Below are positions 37,276-48,084 of a DNA stretch of 64,000 nucleotides, piece after piece. Source of the DNA: Lethocerus indicus. Taxonomy: Eukaryota > Arthropoda > Insecta > Hemiptera > Belostomatidae. The first letter of the stretch is position 1; each line of letters opens with the position of its first letter. The position numbers were made by a program, and so were the translations under genes. The notes under the pieces were generated by a model that saw only the letters and a list, made by a program, of their open reading frames with translations, did no database searches and was not told the origin of the DNA. Location: positions 8,548,034 to 8,612,033 of the forward strand of contig JACDQD010000006.1 in assembly GCA_019843655.1 (NCBI GenBank), read 5' to 3'.

Positions 37276-38703
37276 CTACCAGAAATGAAGGAGAAATAAT
37301 TCATCGTCTGCTTCCACGACCATTTTTGTATTTCCCGCATTGGTCCAAATGCAATCATGGTATGAAAACGTATAAATCTTTGTAGCAGTCTTAATGTCCC
37401 AAAGGCCAAGGCGTAACCACCCCCCGACAAGAATCATATCCGATCGAACAAAAAACAAGTTGCTAACTTTGTAGTCTGCAACAAATTCACAAGATGTCTG
37501 AAGAGTTTTCGTGTTGAACACCTTAACGCATCCCATTCCTGGACAATTTCCCGCGAGAATTACAAAAGAAAATACAAATTTTACTGTCATCGGATGGAGG
37601 GCAAAATTGCAACTTATCTCTTTTACAAGTTCACCACTGTCATTCCTCCAGAGCATGACTCTTTTGCCTGAATTGTCAGAATTCAGAATGAAATTATCAT
37701 CAAAAAGAACGATTGGAACGACGTAATCATATGTCAATATTAAATTGGTGAACTGGAACGTATTCAAGTTGTAGCAATAAATAGTCGTGTGTGGCACTGA
37801 TGCATTCAACATTTGAAATAGAATATTTAGGTTCGCTTTATGAATGTTACAGTGGATATCTATTATCTTCTGTTCAATTTCGGGAACACGCTGCTCGGTC
37901 ACTTTTTCTCCAGTCGTCAAGTTCCAGATGTGGAAAACCGCCCTGTTCAAGTCTCCTTCAAGGACGATACCAATAAAATACTTCCCATTGTGGTCACAAG
38001 TGGTGTTGATGTCACTCGGGTACAGTCCTATATTGTTTCTGTACCAGTCGGAAATATCGGGTCCATCCGGAATGCAGAAGGAGTCTTCCTGAGATTTGTC
38101 GAACAAGGACCTGTACGTCAGCTCAAATTTGTTTTCGGGCGTTTTGTCGTAGACTTGAAGCAGGGTACACTGCAGTACCACCAGTTTATTCTGATGGAGC
38201 TTACAGAAATCGGACAGGACGTGGGAAAGCGAGTAGGAGAAGGTCTGTATTTCTTGGGGTTCGTTTTCTATAGTGAATACGGTCAAGGTTCGCTTATCGC
38301 TGCTCGGGATGGTGAGGACGTTCTCCTCGCATTCGATGAGTTCGTGGTTCTGGAAGCTGGCTATGGGGCTGGGGGAGCAGCGTCCGCGGCGCCAGTTCCT
38401 CGAGATGTGGGCCTCCTGCATGAACCGTCTCCTCCAAGGGCAGAGTTCGGCCAGAGTCTCGCAGGAGGCCTCCGGGAAGGAGAAAGGAGGACGGACCCTG
38501 TTGGGCCTGGATATGAGCTCGAACTTGTCCAGGTTGAGTGGGGAACGCTTGGCGCACTGTTCGAACCAGATCTTGTTCTGATTGACTGCATTCCTCCACT
38601 TAGAGTTGACCAGCGAGCAGGAGAGCAGGTCTTCCAGGTCCAAGTAGAGGGCGATCTCGATGAACACCTCCTCCGGGAGAAGGCTTATATCCGCACTGGA
38701 CAT
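37276..38703 (-). CDS. F-box protein with a C-terminal beta-propeller (intronless)
   Basis: Likely substrate receptor of an SCF (Skp1-cullin-F-box) ubiquitin ligase. A single uninterrupted frame of 475 residues from ATG 38703. Residues about 6-50 form an F-box (LLPEEVFIEIALYLDLEDLL, then CSLVNSKWRNAV). The rest has degenerate WD-like strands (FHIWNLTTGE, VMLWRNDSGELV, LGLWDIKTATKIYTF), suggesting a beta-propeller for substrate binding. The frame stays open 48 codons further upstream to an ATG at 38847, but the F-box proteins of this kind start just before the F-box and that extension falls in the shared promoter, so I prefer 38703. I cannot assign it to a named F-box family. Lack of introns may mean an old retrocopy. 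Confidence 0.85.
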   Translation of the reverse strand: MSSADISLLPEEVFIEIALYLDLEDLLSCSLVNSKWRNAVNQNKIWFEQCAKRSPLNLDKFELISRPNRVRPPFSFPEASCETLAELCPWRRRFMQEAHISRNWRRGRCSPSPIASFQNHELIECEENVLTIPSSDKRTLTVFTIENEPQEIQTFSYSLSHVLSDFCKLHQNKLVVLQCTLLQVYDKTPENKFELTYRSLFDKSQEDSFCIPDGPDISDWYRNNIGLYPSDINTTCDHNGKYFIGIVLEGDLNRAVFHIWNLTTGEKVTEQRVPEIEQKIIDIHCNIHKANLNILFQMLNASVPHTTIYCYNLNTFQFTNLILTYDYVVPIVLFDDNFILNSDNSGKRVMLWRNDSGELVKEISCNFALHPMTVKFVFSFVILAGNCPGMGCVKVFNTKTLQTSCEFVADYKVSNLFFVRSDMILVGGWLRLGLWDIKTATKIYTFSYHDCIWTNAGNTKMVVEADDELFLLHFW

Positions 38704-38909
38704 AATTAACTCCCGCAAATGACAGAAACTAACAGAACCGCCACAAATCGGACATAGATTCCCGAAAGGTCGAGCCCGAGCGTAACCTACTTGATAATCA
38801 GCTGTTTGCTCAGCTGTTCCAAAAGCGAGAGAGGTTTTTTCGGTCACACCATTCCTCGCGAGTTATAAACTAATTTCATCTTCGCTCGGAAGTTTAGACT
38901 TTTTCAGAA
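38704..38909. promoter_or_regulatory. Bidirectional promoter of the F-box gene and NdufA13
   Basis: 206 bases separate the two divergent ATGs. The interval is CG-rich and has matches to Drosophila housekeeping core-promoter motifs: ATCAGCTGTT at 38797-38806 (E-box motif AWCAGCTGWT), a second CAGCTGTT at 38811-38818, and GGTCACACC at 38842-38850 (Motif 1, GGTCACACT, one mismatch). No TATA box is evident. This fits constitutive transcription of a complex I subunit. Confidence 0.65.
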
Positions 38910-39961
38910 ATGGCGACAGCCGCGAAGAAGCAAGACATGCCCCCGCAGGGAGGCTACAGGCCTATAACTTTTTCGAGAGTTCCCCCCAAGTCTTACTTTC
39001 GAGGTAAGTATTTCGGCATGCTATTAACCCTGTCCGAAATTCCGTTTTAATGTTGTAATTCAAGTTTTAAGCACGACTCTCATTGCAGGGGGTCCGCTGA
39101 TTCTCACCCATCTAGCTATTACCGCTGGAGGTTTATACCTTTACAGCTTGACATTTAGACGTGTTGAGAAGGAGAAGGTCGAACAAAGAAGTTCGATGAT
39201 AGCGATTTTACCCCTTTTGCAAGCCGAACGTGATAGAGAGTAAGTACATTGTGAAATATATTGTAGCTCTTTATTGTATCTTCTTCTGAGTATCTTCCTT
39301 GGTTTTCAAACTTAACACAATTAGCTGGTCACAAATTTGTTTACTCAATTATTCAGTAGTACAAATTTAGTAAAAAATGCTATAAATAAGTAAGTTAATA
39401 AATTGTTTCATCAGTCATTGTATATAAAAACTATAATAACTTGTTCTTTGTTATTGTTATAAAATCTATAGTCTGGTATACATAATTGTATATAATGTCT
39501 ATGGCCAATAAAAGTTCAGAAAAAGTACAAGCTTATTCTGTTTATCTTGTACTATATGTTTTGTAATTTTGGTAAACATATTTTAATTAATCCTCTCCAC
39601 CTAGAATGTCGAATGTGATTTTAAGAATTCTCAGGCAATTTTTAATTTGACAAATTAAAATTAATTATTAATATTATGTTGGTAGTAGTCATGATTATGT
39701 TGCAGTTAAAACTTGAAAGTAATATACTTTTCATGATTTCTAATTGTATTTAGGTACCTGAAGCAACTGAGACGTAACAGGGAAGAAGAAGAAAAGCTGA
39801 TGGCTAATGTTGATGGTTGGGTTGTTGGCACGTATAAGGGAGAACCAGTTTTCAAAACATTGCCAGAAGATACTCTAGTTAAACCTGGCAGTTATGAATA
39901 TTTCATTCACGCTCATTCGAAATCATTTCTTGACTATACCGACAGTATGAAATGGACGTAA
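38910..39961 (+). CDS. NdufA13: NADH dehydrogenase 1 alpha subcomplex subunit 13 (GRIM-19)
   Basis: Accessory subunit of mitochondrial respiratory complex I in the inner membrane. Exons 38910-39003, 39089-39239 and 39754-39961, phases 1 and 2, encode 150 residues (mammalian protein 144). The N-terminus carries the family motif DMPPQGGYRPITFSRVPPK. A hydrophobic segment (PLILTHLAITAGGLYLYSL) is the single membrane anchor, followed by a charged helix with AERDREYLKQLRRNREEE and the C-terminal VGTYKGEPVF motif. The start is the first ATG after the divergent promoter and matches the family. No oddity in the coding part; the 3' UTR appears to be spliced. Confidence 0.97.
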
Positions 39962-39975
39962 AAGTTGGAAGTCAG

Positions 39976-40438
39976 GTAAGAAATAACAAAAAAATGCTTA
40001 CATTAAACCTTCATTTTCAAAATTATGAGAATTTACTCCACCTTAGAGGGGTAATGTATGCAAAAAGCTGTGAGTTTGATTCAAACTCACTGTATTCATA
40101 TTATGTATCATACCTCAACATATTTCATCAAGATATGATGAATTTGTTTTTTCCTAAACTATAGATTTATGCAACCTAACACATTTATTGCCCTCAGTTA
40201 ACTGGGCTCTCCAGTCATGTGGCTTAAATTTCACTGATAAAATATATTAAATAACTAGTCATTATTCTAAATTTTGTTTCTTAATATACAGGTATATTTT
40301 GAAATAAATAATTAAGTATACAATTGAATAAGTGATATGTGTAATGGACAAATCCAGCACATCATATGCAGATATTTGTACTATATTTTATATGTCCTTA
40401 TATGAACTTTTATTCTTATTGATTTCTTTCTATTATAG
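39976..40438 (+). other. NdufA13: Probable intron in the NdufA13 3' UTR
   Basis: Fourteen bases after the stop there is a consensus donor CAG|gtaaga (39976), and a pyrimidine-rich acceptor ctattatag ends at 40438. The stop-to-junction distance is below the roughly 50 bases that trigger nonsense-mediated decay, so the message should be stable. Confidence 0.5.
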
Positions 40439-40572
40439 GTAATGTGAAGCATGTACTGTATGCAGAGTTCATGAAAATAGGTATATTCAGAATCGTAGTA
40501 TGGAAGAAAGGATTTTTTCGTGCTTGAGAGTCTGTGAACTGTAAATGTAAGCTACTTTAGGAGCTACTTACT

Positions 40573-40578
40573 AATAAA
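40573..40578 (+). terminator. Polyadenylation signal AATAAA, NdufA13
   Basis: AATAAA about 135 bases into the last untranslated exon, followed by AT-rich sequence. Confidence 0.5.
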
Positions 40579-40599
40579 AAACTGAATTCTTCATATCAT

Positions 40600-41868
40600 T
40601 ATTTTTATTCACAAATCCTCCTAGTATTATCTACATGCATGAAATTTTTTATAGGTATAAATTTATATGCATTAATTGATATAAATTCAAATTTGTTAAA
40701 TAAATAATATGTCTGATATATAACTGCATTGTTAAATGATTACCCTGTTACTAATATGTATGTATAGTGTAAATATGCTAGAATATGCAGCTAAAATAAT
40801 TAGTGTAAAATTACAAAATGAATGAAGTACTTCATTTTTTAGTTTTAGTAGAATTAGTTTAAAAATTACAAAAATATTAAGGATGCATTTTATAAGAGCC
40901 TATTCCAGCAGTTGCCTCTATTATTAATTATATATTGTTTACTATTTCTACTATTAGAGAAGGGTTCATCATTTTTTCACTTTTTATATAGTAATTGTTG
41001 CTTTAAGTTTATATAACTTTTGTTTTAAAAGCCATATAAATGATAAGCCTTATTTATGTTTTCATTTCATAGCAGAGGTTTTATGTGTACACTTCTTAAA
41101 AGAATGGTTGTAGGGGGTTGTGATTTTCTCTCACTTGATTTTTCAGGCTCCACCTGGTGTTTTTGGCAGAATTCACTGAACCAGAAGTAGTTTTCTCCTA
41201 CCAATTTCATGGTTTTCCTCTTGCATAACTGCAGATTTCATGAAGGATGTAGGAACCATGATTTTTCTTTGAAAGTTCTGTTAACAAGATATTTACCCTT
41301 CATTAAATAACAAGAGGAGTACATTTGAGATATCAATCTTAAACAAAAAAAATATAATTCCTCATTTTGTTTTAATGATAATTTGCTCACATATTTCTGA
41401 TAATTCTTTTTAATAGAAGTTAGAGTGACAGGTGTATTAAAAATATAATTTAGTGTCCTGAATAATAAAACAATATCTAAGTACTATGAAACTTCTAAAT
41501 TAAAACATGCTTATTTTCATTAGGTTCATACTTCCAATTCAAAAAACATTTGTTCCTTGAAGGTGAGAAAAGCCTTCCATAAGTCACAAATATTGAATCA
41601 ACTATTTTAGCATGATTAAATAATTTAATTTGTACAAAATTAGTCCAAAATAATGTCCCATATTTGTTTTGATTATTGTTCAGTGTTAGGCGCAAGAAAA
41701 TTATTTCTAATACTAAATAGGTTGGTGCTGCCACCTGAGGGCAGATATCAGAAAAAGTTGGAGGTAACTAAGCAACAGTTTATTTATTGAGTTTCTGCTT
41801 GTTCAGTGAATTATTTTATAAATCGGGTGTATTTTTATGTTTACAAACTGTCTTGTGTATTTCCAATA
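40600..41868. other. Intergenic spacer
   Basis: AT-rich spacer between NdufA13 and the next gene. I see no gene or repeat family; the promoter of the downstream gene must lie toward its right end. Confidence 0.6.
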
Positions 41869-43151
41869 ATGGCCACGAAAGATGATTGGAAAAACTGGAA
41901 ACCAACTTACAGCAATGCCAGTAGACCTGGACTACTCTGTGATGGAAGCAACACAGTGACACAGTCTACTACAATGAGAGATAGTTACATGGGACAAGCA
42001 CTAGAGAAAATGCCTTCTGGTAATTTTATTAAAAAAAAGTTTTTGTTCAGAAATTTATTGCCCAGCTGAAAAAAACAATAATTGAATATTTAAACAAAAT
42101 AGAAATTAAATAAAATGTAATGTTGTAAACATTGTACAGGACGAAGAAAGGCATTATTTAAAAAGTATCTAGAAAAGTTAGTAGCTGAAGAATATGAAAA
42201 AGAAATGGAGAATGAGACTAAGCAAAAAATTACTGAAACCAAATCTGTGTATGGAGAAAATTTTACAGCTGGTGGGTTTCAGCCTAAAGATTTAACTAAT
42301 GTTGACGAACAGGTAAGAATAATATTGAGTAAATTAGTTACATTTACACAGTTAAAAGTATTGTCATATTCAGATGATGTATTAGTTTTCAAAAAATTAA
42401 AATATTTTGAACAAATCAGTAAAAGGTATTGTGCCAAATTCTTAATATGCATGCAGACTTAGACATATATTTTTTATATATAAAATTGTTTTCATAATAT
42501 GATAAAATACATTTTGTTATATAATAAAATAAATAAAAATAATTCGCATTAAAAAATTCATCTTTCACTAAACTTTTTATAAATAATTATATTGAGAATT
42601 GTTTGAAGATAATTAAAATATGAAATTAATTTTCAACATTTGCAACTGCTTTTCTAACTACAAATTAATCATAATTCATTGGATTATAATTATAATAATG
42701 TTATACATTATTTTTTAATATTGAACATGACATAAATTAATTCAAGAATATATTGATTAATTTTATTTAGTGAACTTGAATTACTGAAAACACATCAGTT
42801 CTGACATATATTGATATAAATTTGCATGCAAAAAGGTTGGAACAAAATCTACTGAAGTAAAACACTGTGGAAGCTTAATACTAAACTATTTTATCATTTT
42901 GTAATCATTATATCTGATTTGCTTTGTTCTATTGTGATTATATTTTTTATATGTCAATATCACTGCTAATTAATTAACACAATCGGTTGCAGTTCTTTCT
43001 GGAATATCCACTGTACACAGATCCAGCAAGATCAGTCTACTTTGAAAATATAACAAATATCAAAAGGTGGGATACAATTTCAAAAGATCCTATGAAAGTG
43101 TTTCGCAGAAGTTCCTATTTTTGTCGTCCATTTTATGCTGAACTGGAATAA
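41869..43151 (+). CDS. Unrecognised 160-residue protein, three exons
   Basis: Exons 41869-42019, 42140-42312 and 42993-43151 with consensus GT-AG junctions (phases 1 and 0) and a polyadenylation signal 55 bases after the stop, so the gene is well supported. The protein begins MATKDDWKNWKPTY, has the tract STTMRDSYMGQALEKMP, a charged central helix (FKKYLEKLVAEEYEKEMENE), and a C-terminus rich in aromatic residues (EYPLYTDPARSVYFENI, RSSYFCRPFYAE). There is no signal peptide or membrane segment. I do not recognise the family. Short TT-x-x-x-Y motifs and aromatic tails occur in small microtubule inner proteins of cilia, so an axonemal role is possible but is only a guess. An in-frame ATG at 41806 would add 21 hydrophobic residues; I prefer 41869. 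Confidence 0.8.
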
Positions 43152-43205
43152 TTTCCAAATAGTATTTTATAATGGAATTAAACTGTGTATATTGAAAATT
43201 CATTT

Positions 43206-43211
43206 AATAAA
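43206..43211 (+). terminator. Polyadenylation signal AATAAA of the 160-residue protein gene
   Basis: AATAAA 55 bases downstream of the stop. Confidence 0.65.
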
Positions 43212-44955
43212 AACTGGAGTGGATGTAAAAATAAGTTGTGTTATCTAAACTGCACCCACCATGTGTCTCCTTATAGCAGTTTTATTTTTTTATTTCCTAT
43301 TTATTACAAAATATATAGTGTTTAAAAAATTAATTTATTAATTAGGTAATTAATGTAATAAATATGATATAATATGATGGGGACATGAACTATCAGCATG
43401 CAATAAATGTAAGATGATAATTAGGTTAAAAAAAATCCTTTGTAAACAACTTTAATTTTTCTCCTTAAATTACAATGCAATTTCTCTTATTACATATATG
43501 TATAAAATAAAATATTCAATACTTATATATAATAAGAGATTATATATGTACCCAAAGTATTACATTTTTAAACATAAATTTTTATTAAAAATATCTTACT
43601 TTACAACTATAACATATTTATACAGTTATTTTATACATTTGGATTAAAATATTGTTTAACTCTCATGTGTATAGAAAACTTAGTAACTACCATTACATAC
43701 AATCAATTATATAACATTTCTTAAGGCAAGATGTAATTGGGGTGGAGGGGGTTAAGACAAGAGTATTCATAAGAGAAGAGGCAAATGGTATTAGTGCCGT
43801 TGTTAAACTGGAGTGTTATGATTTATTTACTCCATGTTAAAATAATCATGTGGAGTAAAGCATTTATATAACGTGATTGTTTTGAGAAGACAAAGTAACA
43901 ATCAAAACAACCAAGTGCATCTTTTCCAGTAATATCATCAAATAGTGGTGGAAACGGGTGTAGACAATAGAGGTACATAGTAATACACATGAAGTACAGG
44001 TTTTACACATAACCATTTCAAAAAGATGTTAGTAAAGATTATTTTTTTAAATTTTGGACGACAAATAGTTTTTTATTTTTACAATATTTTATTAGATTCC
44101 TAATATCTCCCCTAAGCTATTCTGTATATCCCCAGCTAGAAAACAGATCATTTTACAATAGCAAACAGGAAAATAATAGCGAAAAAAATTATATTGCTTC
44201 ATAGAAATAAATCTGATATACGAAAAGAAAAAGGTCAGTTTGTCAGTACACTGCTATGGAAATTTTTCATAACTGTCCAAAACTGTGCCAAAAATAATAA
44301 GGAATGTTTCTTCTATTTCAAAACTTGTTGCACAAATTTTATTTCTCCACTTTAAAGATTATTCTGAATAAACAGTACATTGTTACAGCAATTTTTGTTT
44401 TGTTTTTTAAGCTGTGTACCCATTGAATCTAGAATGATGCTATAGTTCATCATAAATTAACAAATGAATGGTAATGAAATATCACAGAGTGAAATAGTAA
44501 ACAAATTACACTTTAGAAAAAACGTTGCAGGCATTTTTTTTTATCTAAACTATAAGCGTATCAGAAAACATCAGGAACCTTTGCTTTAAACATCTAATCA
44601 GATTCAATTCACATCACCACACTCACACTATATGAGGAAGGGCTACTGTGTTACATTTCCTCAGTATTGTATTTTTATTTATTCTTAAATAGGTATTTTT
44701 CACATTAATGGTAATGTTCTTATAAATCATTTCAACCGATTTATATAACTTATATGGAGCTGTCAGCCACAAGAAATGATTACACCTTTGGCTGTGGAAA
44801 TGTGTGGAAAATAATAATTCTAAGCACAAATTATCATGTTATCTGGTATACATTAATGGGTATAGTTTTTAGTGATTAATTTAATTAATAATGAGCTGCA
44901 TATATAAAAAAGTATTCATTCTTAAAAAGTTTAAAGCATACTTAAAATTGAACAA

Positions 44956-44956
<1 letters not shown>

Positions 44957-45007
<51 letters not shown>
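44957..45007. repeat. (AT)n microsatellite
   Basis: About 50 bases of alternating A and T. Confidence 0.97.
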
Positions 45008-45009
<2 letters not shown>

Positions 45010-45765
45010 ATAATACAGTAAAAAATAATAATACAACTGTAAGATTTGTTCATACTTTAATATATGGCAGAATTTAATCAAATTATATGTTTAGTGACCT
45101 CCAGTATATAATAAAGTCAAAAACACAATCACCATTTGAATTGATAACTCGTTTCATAAAAATTTAATCGAATAATTTATACACATAAATTGACTTCATT
45201 ACAAGTATATTTGAGCTAAACTCCTAATCATGTAGAACATGAATTAGACAGGATTATACAAAATTCCAGTTACAAAGAACAAAAAAAAATTAAAAGAAAT
45301 CGAAGTACTCTTTGTATAGAAGTAGAGGAAAAATGGGTCATCCCTGATGCAAAGGAGCAAACAATAGTTTTACTAACAGCGTCTCGTTAATAACCATCAT
45401 CCTTATTAAACTCAATGAGCTTTTTAAACAACAAAACGTTTTGTTTACTGAGCTCAGTTAATTTTGAGCATTCCTAATACTAAAGAAAATGTATCATAAC
45501 TGTACAAGTTACAAAGTATTTACAAAACATATTTATAATTTATATATATTTATTTATATGTATATATATATATTTATGTACATATGATACAACCTAAAGA
45601 TAAAGAACTAATGCGAATTATACAAGTGTTACTCCTTACATACATAGTTATTTTTAAATTTTATGTGAAACAAAACAAAATTATTGTTTGAAACACACGT
45701 GGTAACATTAGAGGATATTAATTTTTTTTAAATCATATTCAGAACTAACGTGTAAAATACGTGAT

Positions 45766-45768
<3 letters not shown>

Positions 45769-45819
<51 letters not shown>
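45769..45819. repeat. (AT)n microsatellite
   Basis: About 50 bases of alternating A and T. Confidence 0.97.
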
Positions 45820-45821
<2 letters not shown>

Positions 45822-48041
45822 GGGGGAAGAACGCAATGTCTATAAACTAAAGCTGTCTGTTAATTGTCCGCGGTCGTTGACAAAATAAAGACATACGAAT
45901 TAATGTTAAACGTAACGAGTTGTATATAATTCGTGTTATATGAAACGATTAAACGTAAAAAACATGAATAGAAAATAGTAGTGCCGAAAGTAAGGTAGAA
46001 AACAGGTGGTACTCGTTTGGGGGGCCCGTTAGTCAAAGGGGGGGGGCGGTCTTAAAGAGGCAGTGGAGTGGCGGGGGCGGGGCGGGGTGTTACAAGACCC
46101 CGTAATAAGACTTCGAGACTAGAAGATTAGAATATTTACAGGGACGCCTTACGGGACACTAAATGCTTGTGCTTCGAATTTACTCTGATCCATGAGCAGT
46201 ATGGGGCCGCGGTTGGGGTCGTTTTCGCTGCAACGTTTGAGATTCATTTATCCTACCGGCGGGCAAATTGGGCGGGTAATCTTATAACAGAAAACTAAAT
46301 TACAATCGTAAACGACGATTCAAAAGGGAACAGAGATAAAAATACTCATAATTCGACTGTGTCGGTCAACTGCAGCTCTGGTTCCATCCAGTACAACTAG
46401 GCATTCGTAATGCCCGTTTGTATTATAATTGTGTAATTATGTCAATTTCTTTTAAGTACCACAAAAAATGTAGGTAGATCGATAATAGGGTCGCACGAAA
46501 CGTTGACAACAATAGACAAGAGACTGGGACTTGATTAAGGTCCGTCCTTCGACTCCCTCAGGAGAATCCTCCAAAGGACGGGCCCTACTGCCTACCACCC
46601 TTTTCTATTCTACTCTCGAATGCACATAAAATAAACAGATAAAGCTCATAATCTAACCAACGTATAACAATTATCAAATAATAATAATAATAATTACAAA
46701 AAACCTAGTTATTGTATAGAATAATTATTTATTAAACTTAATGATCATCCACTCCAACTGTAACACTACATATTCATTTTAATACACCGATTGTAAAGAT
46801 TCAGTCGACAGTAGCATTCGAAATTAAAAAGTATCGTCTTTAAGACGGGTATAAAGCGAGGAGGAAAGTAGGTATAATAATAATATCAACATAAACGAGT
46901 TAGATTCTGCATTTCTTTTACAATGTAAGTACCCAACAGAGATTATTTACTGTCATTTTTTGTAAATTGGAAAATTTGGTGAGCCCCTTATTATACCCCC
47001 GTTAACTTTAGGAACTCGAAATAAAATACTCACGCACAATAAATTTTAAACTCATCATAACGATACACGTTCTTCTCTCGTAAATTTGTTCCAAAAGTTA
47101 CAAACACCTAAATCTAATCTACATACTTATTGCTAAGTAAAAAAATGCTCCATCCCTATTATACAAAATAGACTATGTCAACAAGTGTATGAAAAATACG
47201 GGGCACAAACAATTCTATGCTTTTCGAAGTACGCGGTTCAACTCGCTCCCCTCGCGTTGTCGCTATTACCCCAACGATGACTTACTAATTTAAAAAAAAA
47301 TGCATTATTGACTAGAGATCTACAACTTCATACAGTTCAGTATGGTTTATTCATATTTACGGTTTCCCCTTAAACAAAATCATCCACTAATCACAATTTC
47401 TATTTCGATAAGTTAGATTATAATTCTTAAGTTATTAGAAACGTTTGTACTTCATATATAAAGGATAATAGATTTAAAGCCTCTTGATATGAACAGTTCG
47501 CTCTGGCGGGTCGATAGTGAGAAACCCTTCGGAATCCGTCGAAGTATGGGGCTTGTCCCAGGGCCGCGGCGGAACAAGGGGCTCCGGAGCAAAATTAAAA
47601 AAATACCATTCCAATAAGAGTCCAATCTAAGCTCGCCGGCTATCGGACTACGACACAGAACAACAGGATATGTACAGACCCGAAGATATACCGTTTTCAA
47701 ATAACAAATATAGTTTTATCTTTTTTTTATTATAACATTAGTGGGATTGTCGCCGATAGTATGAATATTCGGCCGGTTACGGCACTGAGTTCCTTTTATA
47801 TTATATAAAAATCGCGCGAGTTTCTAGATTATCGACTAACAATTTTTTAAGTATTTCGTCAACCGTCTTTTCTCTTTGTTTTACGATACAAAACACGATG
47901 ATCTCTCTCTCTCCTCGATCGGCCCGGTGGTCCGACGGTAGAGATACAGGCCGGGGGTGGGAGGAGGGGGGGGAGAGCGTTGGTTTCGTTTATGGCACAG
48001 AGCGAAGGGCCGCTGTGGTTCTATCGAGATTGGCGGAGGGG

Positions 48042-48075
48042 CGGTAGTGGAGGCGGCGGCGGCGGCGGCGGCGGT
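48042..48075. repeat. (GGC)n tract
   Basis: GGC triplets just downstream of the KLF stop codon, in its 3' UTR, read as GCC on the transcribed strand. Confidence 0.9.
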
Positions 48076-48084
48076 CCCGATCCA

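Larger units (their letters stand above)
43212..48084 (-). other. Probable long 3' UTR of the KLF gene plus convergent intergenic end
   Basis: No coding signal on either strand over 4.9 kb between two convergent genes. The part next to the KLF stop (46-48 kb) is GC-richer, with G-runs at 46019-46090; the rest is AT-rich with two (AT)n arrays and many TTTATT hexamers, e.g. near 43287 and 43298. How much of it is transcribed cannot be told from sequence. Confidence 0.45.

Noticed and set aside
37840..38709. 289-codon open frame on the plus strand
   Set aside because: It lies fully antisense to the F-box coding sequence and resembles no protein; the minus-strand frame has clear domain motifs.
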